17,904 nt of DNA from an uncultured Eubacterium sp. GTDB lineage: Bacteria > Bacillota > Clostridia > Lachnospirales > Lachnospiraceae. Shown here piece after piece: positions 7,431 through 14,157 of this stretch (its first letter is position 1; each line of letters starts with the position of its first letter). The notes under the pieces are model-generated. The model was not told where the DNA came from, ran no database searches, and saw only the letters and a list, made by a program, of their open reading frames with translations. Location: assembly GCA_910577295.1 (NCBI GenBank), contig CAJTLS010000040.1, positions 1-17,904 on the forward strand, written 5' to 3'. A program made the translations under genes and the position numbers.

Positions 7431-8888
7431 ATGGGATTGATTATTGGTGAAGGCATTACATTTGATGACGTATTACTAGTACCTTCTTATTCTGAAGTGA
7501 TTCCAAATGAAGTTTGTTTGCGGACTCATTTGACAAAAGATATAGAACTGAATATTCCAATGATGAGCGCCGGTATGGATACTGTTACGGAGCATCGCAT
7601 GGCGATTGCCATGGCCAGACAGGGAGGGATAGGTATTATCCATAAGAATATGTCCATAGAAGCACAGGCAGTAGAGGTTGACCAAGTAAAACGCTCGGAG
7701 AATGGAGTTATTACAGACCCATTTTATCTATCTCCGGAACATACATTAGCAGATGCGGATGACCTTATGGGGAAATTCCGTATTTCTGGCGTCCCGATTA
7801 CAGAAGGAGACGACAAAAAACTGGTCGGTATTATAACGAACCGTGATTTGAAATTTGAGACGGATTACACGAAGAAGATTAAGGAATGCATGACTGCCGA
7901 AGGTCTTGTGACGGCGCAGGAGGGGATTACCCTTGAAGAGGCAAAGAAGATACTGGCGAAAGCAAGAAAAGAAAAACTTCCGATTGTAGATAAGGATGGC
8001 CACCTCAAAGGGTTGATTACGATTAAGGATATAGAGAAGCAGATTAAGTATCCGAATTCAGCTAAAGATAAGCAGGGAAGGCTGCTCTGTGGTGCCGGAG
8101 TCGGAGTAACGGCTAACATTATGGAGCGCGTTGATGCCTTAGTTAAGGCGCAGGTAGATGTGATTGTTATTGATACGGCACATGGCCATTCCGCCAATGT
8201 TCTTAAAGTAGTAAAAATGGTACGTGAGGCGTATCCGGATCTTGGTATTATTGCTGGAAACGTGGCGACGGGAGAGGCGACAAAGGCATTGATTGAAGCA
8301 GGGGTTGACGCAGTAAAAGTTGGTATCGGTCCCGGCTCCATTTGTACAACACGTGTTGTTGCCGGCATCGGCGTTCCTCAGGTTACAGCTATAATGGATG
8401 CTTATAATGTGGCAAAGGAATACGGCATTCCGGTTATTGCGGATGGCGGTATCAAATATTCGGGTGATATGACGAAAGCGATTGCGGCGGGAGCCAATGT
8501 TTGTATGATGGGAAGTATTTTTGCCGGATGCGATGAGAGTCCGGGAAGTTTTGAATTGTTTCAGGGAAGAAAATATAAAGTGTATCGTGGGATGGGTTCG
8601 ATTGCTGCTATGGAAAACGGAAGTAAAGACCGTTATTTCCAGCAGGATGCCAAAAAGCTTGTGCCAGAGGGCGTAGAAGGGCGTGTGGCATATAAAGGTT
8701 CTGTGGAGGATACGGTATTCCAGTTGATTGGCGGTCTTCGTTCCGGCATGGGTTACTGTGGCGCGGCAACGGTTGAAGAACTAAAAGAAAACGGCCGGTT
8801 TGTGAAAATCTCGGCAGCATCGCTGAAGGAGAGCCATCCACACGATATTCATATTACAAAAGAGGCACCGAATTACAGTGTCGAATAG
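7431..8888 (+). CDS. guaB: Inosine-5'-monophosphate dehydrogenase
   Basis: 485-residue NAD-dependent enzyme converting IMP to XMP, the committed step of GMP synthesis. Landmarks: TFDDVLLVPSYSEV at the N-terminus, MMSAGMDTVTEHRMA, a tandem CBS (Bateman) region at about residues 95-205, VIDTAHGHS, GNVATGEAT, and the active-site loop GIGPGSICTTRVVAG with nucleophile Cys305. The C-terminal flap includes KDRYFQ, and GLRSGMGYCGAAT follows. Normal length for bacterial IMPDH. SD AGAGAGGAAG precedes ATG 7431. An amidase gene overlaps its last 11 bases, so the two are probably cotranscribed. Confidence 0.97.
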   Translation: MGLIIGEGITFDDVLLVPSYSEVIPNEVCLRTHLTKDIELNIPMMSAGMDTVTEHRMAIAMARQGGIGIIHKNMSIEAQAVEVDQVKRSENGVITDPFYLSPEHTLADADDLMGKFRISGVPITEGDDKKLVGIITNRDLKFETDYTKKIKECMTAEGLVTAQEGITLEEAKKILAKARKEKLPIVDKDGHLKGLITIKDIEKQIKYPNSAKDKQGRLLCGAGVGVTANIMERVDALVKAQVDVIVIDTAHGHSANVLKVVKMVREAYPDLGIIAGNVATGEATKALIEAGVDAVKVGIGPGSICTTRVVAGIGVPQVTAIMDAYNVAKEYGIPVIADGGIKYSGDMTKAIAAGANVCMMGSIFAGCDESPGSFELFQGRKYKVYRGMGSIAAMENGSKDRYFQQDAKKLVPEGVEGRVAYKGSVEDTVFQLIGGLRSGMGYCGAATVEELKENGRFVKISAASLKESHPHDIHITKEAPNYSVE

Positions 8889-9573
8889 AACATATCCATA
8901 CTCCCGTGTTCGCCGTAGACGGAAGCGGAGAGTGAGAATAAAACGCTGCGTCCTGATTATCAGTGGGGCAGCGCTTTTTATCCTTTTCATATGTGGGATA
9001 ATTTCCCTTACGGGAAAAACCGATTCACAACAGACGGTAAACAAAGCGAAAACACTTCCCAAGATTACGATTGATACACAATTACTTGTAAAAAATAAGT
9101 TTTCCCGTCCGGGGTTGGCGTTAAATAAAATAAATGGGATTGTAGTCCATTATACAGCCAATCCGAAGACGGACGCCGAAGACAACCGCAATTATTTTAA
9201 CAATCTGCCGAAGATTAATAAAAAAAGGGAAACGCCGATTTATGCCAGCAGTCATTTTATTGTCGGTCTGGAGGGACAGATTGTTCAGTGTATACCACTC
9301 AATGAGATATCGTACGCATCGAATGAGAGAAATGGCGACACGATATCGGTAGAGTGCTGTCACAGGGATAAATCCGGTAAGTTTAATGACATTACATATA
9401 AGGCGCTCGTAGAATTATTGGCATACTTATGTTTGAAATTTGATTTGCAGGAAGAGGACATTATCCGCCACTATGATGTGACGGGGAAACTGTGTCCGTT
9501 GTATTATGTGAAAAATGAAAGCGAGTGGTTACAATTGCGAAACGATGTGAAGCGCAGGAAGCAAAGCGTATAG
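8878..9573 (+). CDS. Membrane-anchored N-acetylmuramoyl-L-alanine amidase (Amidase_2 fold)
   Basis: 231 residues. Arg/Lys-rich N-terminus (residues 4-23), one hydrophobic helix (about 24-44), then an extracellular Amidase_2/PGRP-type domain: INGIVVHYTAN (His91), SSHFIVGLEGQIVQCIPLNEISYAS, TISVECCH, and HYDVTGKLCP (His198, Cys206). His91, His198 and Cys206 fit the zinc-ligand set, Lys204 the family's second catalytic position. Predicted activity: cleavage of the amide bond between MurNAc and the stem peptide. The start is GTG 8878, overlapping the 3' end of guaB by 11 bases; its SD is weak, so translational coupling is likely. A GTG at residue 19 is the only near alternative and would lose part of the basic segment. 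The positive N-terminus suggests a signal-anchor, not a cleaved signal. Cell-wall turnover is the likely role. Confidence 0.82.
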   Translation: MSNRTYPYSRVRRRRKRRVRIKRCVLIISGAALFILFICGIISLTGKTDSQQTVNKAKTLPKITIDTQLLVKNKFSRPGLALNKINGIVVHYTANPKTDAEDNRNYFNNLPKINKKRETPIYASSHFIVGLEGQIVQCIPLNEISYASNERNGDTISVECCHRDKSGKFNDITYKALVELLAYLCLKFDLQEEDIIRHYDVTGKLCPLYYVKNESEWLQLRNDVKRRKQSV

Positions 9574-9603
9574 TGGCGATTGTATTAGCCGGAGCATTAT
9601 GTA

Positions 9604-10086
9604 TTACAAATCCATCTGAATCGTATTATGCAAATTTTCATATTGACGATATGTTACTCCCGAAGAAGCCATCATTTTTTTGGCTGCGATAACGGAAGCG
9701 GTATTCGCATATTTATCTTCTCCGTAGATGACTTCACGGATGCCGGATTGAATCAGTGCTTTTGTGCATTCATTACACGGAAAGAGCGTTGTGTACACTT
9801 TTGCGCCATCCAGATTGGTACCCGTATAATTAAGAAGCGCATTCAGCTCTGCATGGCATACATAGAGGTATTTTGTCTCAAGGGGGTCGCTGTTTTCACG
9901 TTCCCACGGGTATTCGTCGTCGGAACAGCCCTGTGGCATGCCGTTGTAGCCAACCGATAGTATTTTGTTGTCTTTACCGACGATACAGGCCCCTACACTT
10001 GTGTTGGGGTCTTTACTTCGCATGGAAGAAAGTTTTGCGATTCCCATAAAATACTGGTCCCAGGATAAGTAGTCTTGTCGTTTCAT
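9604..10086 (-). CDS. comEB: Deoxycytidylate (dCMP) deaminase
   Basis: 160-residue zinc enzyme of the cytidine/deoxycytidylate deaminase superfamily, which makes dUMP from dCMP for thymidylate synthesis. Zinc motifs: CHAE (His78, catalytic Glu80) and PCNEC (Cys104, Cys107). Other family features are DPNTSVGA, GYNGMPQG and the N-terminal WDQYFMGIA; the GCSDD and PWERE segments fit the dCMP-deaminase branch, not free cytidine deaminases. The start ATG (10084-10086) has AGGAGGA on the minus strand. It lies downstream of rpsT, past a terminator hairpin, and is convergent with the amidase gene (30-base gap, no clear terminator). No convincing separate promoter: a candidate TTGTGT-17-TATGAC would start RNA inside the SD. 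Expression therefore probably depends on readthrough from rpsT. Confidence 0.92.
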   Translation of the reverse strand: MKRQDYLSWDQYFMGIAKLSSMRSKDPNTSVGACIVGKDNKILSVGYNGMPQGCSDDEYPWERENSDPLETKYLYVCHAELNALLNYTGTNLDGAKVYTTLFPCNECTKALIQSGIREVIYGEDKYANTASVIAAKKMMASSGVTYRQYENLHNTIQMDL

Positions 10087-10126
10087 TATTTTGTCCTCCT
10101 GTCATAGCGAAAAATTTTCTCTAACA

Positions 10127-10151
10127 CAAAAGGACTGTCAGCAGACAGTCC
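10127..10151 (-). terminator. Terminator of rpsT
   Basis: On the minus strand GGACTGTC-TGCT-GACAGTCC (10151-10132) is followed by TTTTGTGTT. It is a perfect 8-bp stem about 50 bases after the rpsT stop, and dCMP deaminase starts about 40 bases beyond it, so it probably attenuates rather than fully separates the two genes. Confidence 0.8.
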
Positions 10152-10201
10152 GATTATATTCGACGGGTAAAATTGTAGTTGCAGTACGACTGCCCTCTAC
10201 A

Positions 10202-10465
10202 TTACGCAAGTTTGTTTACGGCAATAGTTAAACGGGAAACTTTTCTTGCGGTTGTGTTCTTATGATACACACCTTTTTTAGTTGCTTTGTCAAGCTCGGA
10301 TACTGCAGCTTTTAAAGCGATTTCAGCAGCAGCCTTATCGTTTGCCTCGATGGCAGCATCTACTTTTTTGATAGCTGTCTTAACTCGGGAACGAACCGAT
10401 TTATTTTTTGCAGCGCGTTTTTCAGAAACAAGAATCCTTTTTTTTGCTGATTTAATATTTGCCAA
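10202..10465 (-). CDS. rpsT: 30S ribosomal protein S20
   Basis: 87-residue basic, helical 16S rRNA-binding protein of the small subunit. The sequence reads (M)ANIKSAKKRI with KRAAKNKSVRSRVKTAIKKV and the C-terminal KGVYHKNTTARKVSRL, all S20 signatures. The start is TTG at 10465-10463: on the minus strand GGAGG lies 8 bases before it, and S20 proteins begin at exactly this residue. The upstream in-frame ATG (near 10480) has no SD of its own and actually overlaps the SD of the TTG. The use of TTG may limit translation; in E. coli S20 also begins with a UUG codon and is autoregulated. Divergent from gpr-spoIIP, as in Bacillus. Confidence 0.95.
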   Translation of the reverse strand: MANIKSAKKRILVSEKRAAKNKSVRSRVKTAIKKVDAAIEANDKAAAEIALKAAVSELDKATKKGVYHKNTTARKVSRLTIAVNKLA

Positions 10466-10549
10466 TTCCAGCACCTCCATCGTAATTATCTCATTAATGT
10501 TCTCTGTCTGGCTGCTCGGACACGGACGACAGCACAAACATACTCATGT

Positions 10550-10578
10550 ATCATAGTATACATTTCGTTGAATGTCAA
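10550..10578 (-). promoter_or_regulatory. Strong sigma-A promoter of rpsT
   Basis: On the minus strand TTGACA (10578-10573), 17-base spacer, TATGAT (10555-10550). The untranslated leader to the TTG start is about 75-80 bases. Confidence 0.88.
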
Positions 10579-10861
10579 GTATTTTAAAGAAAAAGATAGG
10601 GCAAGCGCTTTATTAACTCAATTGAAAATTTAAATTGTATCCCTACATCTTAGAACTTATCCTCACTGTTAATTCATCTTGAAAGCAGAGGTTATCTTTT
10701 CATTTCACTATAATTTGTAGTTTTCAAGCCGATGGGTATCATTTAATATCTTTTCCTTGTATCGCTCCCCAAAAAATTATTGTTTTTCTTGTTTACAAAG
10801 CGTCGCCCGAGCATTGTTTGAGATGTCTGCTGTCGTTTTCCTTAACTTTTAACAGCGCGTT

Positions 10862-10894
10862 TGCACTATACCGCTACGCAACGGTACTAGTGCA
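10862..10894. repeat. Local hairpin in the left arm of the palindrome
   Basis: TGCACTATACCG (10862-10873) pairs with CGGTACTAGTGCA (10882-10894), 12 bp with one bulged C and an 8-nt loop. The mirrored place in the right arm has only short hairpins (ACCG/CGGT, 11056-11068, or AGCG-GTAA-CGCT, 11063-11074), so the arms differ here. Confidence 0.8.
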
Positions 10895-10915
10895 CCACAA
10901 GAACGATTGTGTTTC

Positions 10916-11028
10916 TACTGCGGGCAGATGCGAAGCATCTGTTCGGGGAAGAGGGATGTTAAAAATAAATATATTTATTTGTGTCATCCCTCTTCCCCGA
11001 AATGGCACCTTTGGTGCCACCCGCAGTA
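10916..11028. other. Four-way-junction core of the palindrome
   Basis: A 9-bp stem (TACTGCGGG/CCCGCAGTA) leads directly into hairpin CAGATGC-GAA-GCATCTG (10925-10941), the 17-bp central stem (10942-10958/10985-11001), and hairpin TGGCACC-TTT-GGTGCCA (11003-11019). Only one base (11002) is left unpaired at the junction. The two side hairpins differ in sequence but match in position, stem length (7 bp) and loop length (3). Confidence 0.85.
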
Positions 11029-11284
11029 ATTAGTAACAATAGGTGGTGCATAAGGACCGGCGAGCGGTAACGCTGTAAAAGTTAAGGAAAACGACAGCAG
11101 ACAGCGAGTTTTGCGAGGAGCGGCGCAAGAATTTTGTAAACAAGAGAAATAATTTATTTTTTGTTGGGAGCTGTATACCGGAAAAGATACGAAATGATAC
11201 CCGTGTATTGCACAAATGAAAAAGTTGCTGCCTTGGAGAAGGATTAGTGTTTTATCCATATATCTTAAATACTTTTTACAATAC

Positions 11285-11314
11285 TGAATAAAAATCGGGG
11301 ATTGAGCTACATTA
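11285..11314 (+). promoter_or_regulatory. Candidate sigma-G (forespore) promoter of gpr
   Basis: TGAATA (11285-11290) matches the sigma-G -35 consensus; 17 bases later TACATTA (11308-11314) is a weak match to CATACTA. Position suits gpr (start 11348), which is sigma-G controlled in Bacillus. The site overlaps the outer end of the palindrome. No good sigma-A promoter is seen. Confidence 0.4.
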
Positions 11315-11347
11315 ACTGAGAGAAGAGAAAAGGGAGGCGATTTACTG

Positions 11348-12259
11348 ATGGAGAAGAGAACGGATTTGGCCATGGAGACGAGAGAGAGCTTTCCGCAAAA
11401 TCATGTGGAGATTCAGGGGGTTCTCTTGGAGAAGAAAGAATGTCTGGGCGGCAGGGCGCTGATTACGACGGTAAAGATTCAGGATGAGGCAGGAAGTAAA
11501 GCAATGAGAAAACCGATTGGCACTTATGTGACGGTGGAGTCTCCGCTTATGCGGGACGGGGATTTTGAGGAGCGCGAACCATTGCTGTTATGTATTTGCG
11601 GCCAGTTGGAAAAGATGATACAGGGAATGAAGCAGAAAAGCGTACTCATTATCGGCTTGGGGAATCGTGAGGTGACTTCGGATTCTCTAGGTCCTAAAAT
11701 GACCGATGCCCTTTTTATAACAAGACATTTCAAACAGGAATTTGGCAATACATTTTTAGAGGAAAATCAGTATGGCTGCGTCAGCGCTATTGCACCGGGA
11801 GTTATGGCGCAGACGGGGATTGAGACAGGAGAATTGCTAGAGGGAGTCGTGCGTCAGACAAAACCGGATTTGGTTATTGCTGTTGATGCGCTGGCAGCCC
11901 GAAGCGTTAGTCGCCTTTGTACGACAATTCAAATTACAGATACGGGAATAGCGCCCGGCGCCGGTGTCGGAAACCGCCGTAAGGAGTTGAATGAAAAAAA
12001 TTTAGGAGTGCCGGTTGTGGCAATTGGTGTTCCCACAGTCGTAGACGCCGGAACGATTATCGGAGACCACTTGGAACATGTGCTGCAGAAGCAGGGGTAT
12101 TCAGAAGATGAAATAGAGCGTTTTATCAATGAAATTATGGGAGAAGAGACGGAAAAGGTTATGGTGACGCCAAAAGATATTGATTGTTCCGTCAGCCAAA
12201 TCAGTGAAGATTTGGCGCACATTTTAAATCACTGTTTTCAAAAGCGGGATAATCTGTAA
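11348..12259 (+). CDS. gpr: GPR endopeptidase (germination protease)
   Basis: 303-residue protease that is made as a zymogen in the forespore and degrades small acid-soluble spore proteins at germination. Diagnostic segments: RTDLAMETRE near the N-terminus (resembling the SASP cleavage and self-processing site), LIIGLGNREVTSDSLGP (Asp112), LVIAVDALAARS (Asp180) and the hallmark TDTGIAPGAGVGNRR (198-211). Asp112 and Asp180 correspond to the two conserved aspartates proposed as catalytic in the family. The propeptide before RTDLA is very short (3 residues) compared with Bacillus GPR. SD GGGAGG (11332-11337) precedes ATG 11348. spoIIP follows after about 40 bases, as in Bacillus, and rpsT is divergent. 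Confidence 0.96.
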   Translation: MEKRTDLAMETRESFPQNHVEIQGVLLEKKECLGGRALITTVKIQDEAGSKAMRKPIGTYVTVESPLMRDGDFEEREPLLLCICGQLEKMIQGMKQKSVLIIGLGNREVTSDSLGPKMTDALFITRHFKQEFGNTFLEENQYGCVSAIAPGVMAQTGIETGELLEGVVRQTKPDLVIAVDALAARSVSRLCTTIQITDTGIAPGAGVGNRRKELNEKNLGVPVVAIGVPTVVDAGTIIGDHLEHVLQKQGYSEDEIERFINEIMGEETEKVMVTPKDIDCSVSQISEDLAHILNHCFQKRDNL

Positions 12260-12300
12260 ACAAGGCGCATATGCTGATAAAAGAGAATGGGGGAATTATC

Positions 12301-13449
12301 ATGTTACGACAGGGTTTGCGCATTTTGTTAGGCATGGCGGCAATTGTGTGTGTCGCCTCGCTTGCCGCAATGAAAGAATTACCGGAGTTCGAAATGATTT
12401 CAATGTTGGGGCAATATCTGGCAGCGGACAGCGCTCTGTGTCTGAAAGATGGACAAGGCGAAGAACGTCTGGTGGCGGAGCTGCTTGGCGGCAAAGAATA
12501 TATTTTTATTGGAAACAGTGAAGAGCAAAAAGAAACCCTCATTCTGAACGAAAACAAAGAATTGTACGAAGTGGCGAAAGAAAATGAGAATCCGATTCTG
12601 GGGGATGTCGAGACGCCGCAGGGGCAGACGGTTAGCAATCCGAAAATATTGCCGGTTCCCCGGCAAAAAAATGCGCTGGTTGAGCAGTTAAGAGAATCCG
12701 CAGATGTCTCTTTTCTCTGGAAAAATTTCTATATTGTAGACTCGACAACATCGGTAACGAAAGCCGACTTTGATGTAAAACAATTGTTGCAGACGAATAT
12801 GAAGATGCCAAAAAAGAAGGGAAAAAAGCAAATCTTGATTTATCACACGCATGGTGCATCCGAGTACTTCAAAGACAGTCGTAATGGCGTGATTGAGGAT
12901 TCGGTAGTGGGCGTGGGGGATGCCCTGACACGGGAGTTGGAAAAACTCGGATACGGCGTCTGTCACGACCGCACGCAGTACGATAGAGTCAATGGAGGAA
13001 TCGACCGCAGTTTTGCATATAATCAGTCACTCGATGGAATTACAAAAATGAAGCAGAAGTATCCGGACATTGAGGTTATGATAGATTTACATAGGGATTC
13101 GGTCGGAAAGGGAAAACATACTTATACAACGATACAGGGGCGTAAGACGGCAATCGTAATGTTCTTTAACGGTATGAGCCGGACGAAGTCCGGCCCCATC
13201 GCATATTTGAAAAACCCGAATTTAAAAGGGAATCTGGCGTTTAGTCTGCAAATGAAATGCAAGGCTATGGAATATTATGATGGATTTACAAAGCCGATTT
13301 ATTTGAAAGGATACCGTTATAATTTACACTTTCTTTCAAGGTCGCTGCTCATTGAGTTGGGAAATGAAAATAATACGGTAGAGGAGGCAAAGAATGCGGC
13401 CATGCCACTGGCGGATGTGCTTGACAAAGTATTGTCGGGAGAGGGATAA
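12301..13449 (+). CDS. spoIIP: Stage II sporulation protein P (peptidoglycan amidase/endopeptidase)
   Basis: 382 residues, part of the SpoIID-SpoIIM-SpoIIP machine that thins septal peptidoglycan and drives engulfment. An N-terminal signal-anchor (about residues 4-23) is followed by a variable linker and an Amidase_3-like catalytic domain: ILIYHTHGASEYF (His182, Glu188), MIDLHRDS (His264), and LLIELGNENNT (Glu352) near the C-terminus, giving the zinc ligands and acidic catalytic residue. I chose ATG 12301 over the in-frame ATG 12271 because GGGGGA ends 6 bases before 12301 and the anchor begins directly; 12271 has only a weak AAGG. Operon with gpr. In Bacillus lepA comes next; here a leftward XRE gene ends 5 bases after the stop. 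Confidence 0.93.
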   Translation: MLRQGLRILLGMAAIVCVASLAAMKELPEFEMISMLGQYLAADSALCLKDGQGEERLVAELLGGKEYIFIGNSEEQKETLILNENKELYEVAKENENPILGDVETPQGQTVSNPKILPVPRQKNALVEQLRESADVSFLWKNFYIVDSTTSVTKADFDVKQLLQTNMKMPKKKGKKQILIYHTHGASEYFKDSRNGVIEDSVVGVGDALTRELEKLGYGVCHDRTQYDRVNGGIDRSFAYNQSLDGITKMKQKYPDIEVMIDLHRDSVGKGKHTYTTIQGRKTAIVMFFNGMSRTKSGPIAYLKNPNLKGNLAFSLQMKCKAMEYYDGFTKPIYLKGYRYNLHFLSRSLLIELGNENNTVEEAKNAAMPLADVLDKVLSGEG

Positions 13450-13454
13450 AGAAG

Positions 13455-13817
13455 CTATTGTTTTCGCTCGTTGCTTTTTACATAAATATGGGCAGTATTA
13501 CATATGTTGTTAAACTGTTCCGGCGAGAGTTGGCGGCAATAATGAAAAAGGCGGAGAAAGTCATAGTCAATCGTTGCGCTGTACTGGTCCATGTGAAAGG
13601 TCTCCAAATCTTTGACAAGGCGGGAAAGGGAAATATTCATTCCCTCGGCTAGACGTATGATGGTAGTGAGACGGCAATCTGTTTCTCCGCGTTCAATGCG
13701 TCCAATCGTATTTTTATCACATTCGATTAGTTCTCCGAGGTCTTCCTGAGTCAGGCCGGCAATGGAGCGGTATTTTCGAATGATAGTTCCCAGCTTGTAT
13801 AAAGTATATTTTTTCAT
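13455..13817 (-). CDS. XRE-family helix-turn-helix regulator
   Basis: 120-residue DNA-binding protein. The HTH_3/Cro-CI domain covers about residues 8-70: LGTIIRKYRSIAGLTQEDLGELIECDKNTIGRIERGETDCRLTTI is the typical five-helix pattern, with LTQEDLGEL and NTIGRIERGE as helix-turn-helix. A short C-terminal tail (71-120) has no recognised domain. The ATG at 13817-13815 is chosen because GAGGA lies 8 bases upstream on the minus strand; the TTG further upstream has no SD and would add only seven residues. It ends 5 bases from spoIIP (convergent). Divergent from a second XRE gene at 14158; no toxin or phage gene adjoins. Target unknown; autoregulation via the palindrome at 13851-13864 is a guess. 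Confidence 0.88.
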   Translation of the reverse strand: MKKYTLYKLGTIIRKYRSIAGLTQEDLGELIECDKNTIGRIERGETDCRLTTIIRLAEGMNISLSRLVKDLETFHMDQYSATIDYDFLRLFHYCRQLSPEQFNNICNTAHIYVKSNERKQ

Positions 13818-13850
13818 AACGATAGTCCTCACTTTCAAATGTTCTATATT

Positions 13851-13864
13851 CTATTTTAAAATAG
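13851..13864. promoter_or_regulatory. Palindrome CTATTTTAAAATAG in the XRE promoter region
   Basis: A perfect 14-bp inverted repeat about 35 bases upstream of the leftward XRE start. On the minus strand it overlaps a possible -10 (TAAAAT, 16 bases after TTGAGA). Position and symmetry fit an autorepressor operator, but A/T-rich palindromes also occur by chance. Confidence 0.45.
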
Positions 13865-13926
13865 GAGCCGGTTATCTCAACAATCGAAATGCGTTTTTGT
13901 GTAGCGGAAAGAAACTATTATAGTGG

Positions 13927-14005
13927 TTTGTTTTTCTCTTTTTTTATATTTTTTTTAGAAATAGAGAAAGGAAAAATAGGACTTTGTCGTTTTTTGACGA
14001 AAAAA
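13927..14005. other. T-rich tract and A/T hairpins between the divergent regulators
   Basis: The 340-base gap between the two XRE genes has no convincing gene. It contains long T runs (about 13927-13957), the inverted repeat TTTCTCT/AGAGAAA (13933-13939, 13963-13969) and a T6-GACG-A6 hairpin (13990-14005). Bent or easily melted DNA is likely; function is not evident. Confidence 0.4.
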
Positions 14006-14006
14006 G

Positions 14007-14037
14007 TTGTCCTGCGCATTTCACGATGTGATAAAAT
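14007..14037 (+). promoter_or_regulatory. Candidate promoter of the rightward XRE-LytTR operon
   Basis: TTGTCC (14007-14012) is followed at 17 bases by GATAAA and at 19 bases by TAAAAT. Spacing is ambiguous. It would give a leader of about 115 bases containing the inverted repeat at 14100-14144. Confidence 0.35.
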
Positions 14038-14099
14038 TGAGGATAGGAATAAAGGTAAATCAAAAGAAAAAACCGAATGTATTCGGGACAAGTATTGTG

Positions 14100-14144
14100 T
14101 CTGCGCTGCGTCCGCAAACTTGGCATTTTAAAAAGCAGCGCAGA
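14100..14144 (+). promoter_or_regulatory. 10-bp inverted repeat just upstream of the XRE SD
   Basis: TCTGCGCTGC (14100-14109) and GCAGCGCAGA (14135-14144) are perfectly complementary around a 25-base loop and end 3 bases before GGAGGA (14148-14153). This could be a leader RNA hairpin affecting translation start, or two half-sites for a protein. There is no T-run, so it is not a terminator. Confidence 0.6.
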
Positions 14145-14157
14145 AATGGAGGACACT

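Larger units (their letters stand above)
10613..11309. repeat. Large imperfect palindrome (fold-back element) with four-way-junction core
   Basis: This fills the rpsT-gpr intergenic region; no real gene is seen between 10466 and 11347. Paired arms, outside to inside: 10734-10756 with 11180-11202 (21 of 23); GCTCCC 10764-10769 with 11166-11171; CTTGTTTACAAA 10788-10799 with 11133-11144; 10825-10857 with 11071-11102 (33/32 bases, one indel); TGCACCAC 10891-10898 with 11043-11050; TACTGCGGG 10916-10924 with 11020-11028; TTCGGGGAAGAGGGATG 10942-10958 with 10985-11001 (17 of 17). The tip holds the palindrome AAATAAATATATTTATTT (10963-10980). Weaker similarity runs out to CTCAAT 10617 and ATTGAG 11306. 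A 7-base direct repeat ATTAACT flanks it (10612-10618, 11311-11317), a possible target duplication. It may be a MITE-like element, a structured RNA or a cruciform site. Confidence 0.88.

Noticed and set aside
10818..11373. Open frames inside the palindrome (10818-11033 rightward, 10984-11373 leftward) sharing the peptide RCLLSFSLTF
   Set aside because: They share the peptide only because they read opposite arms of the same inverted repeat; neither has an SD, domain or protein-like composition.
14077..14157. Upstream extension of the rightward XRE frame
   Set aside because: The extension crosses the inverted repeat and the SD GGAGGA; the HTH domain and SD support ATG 14158.
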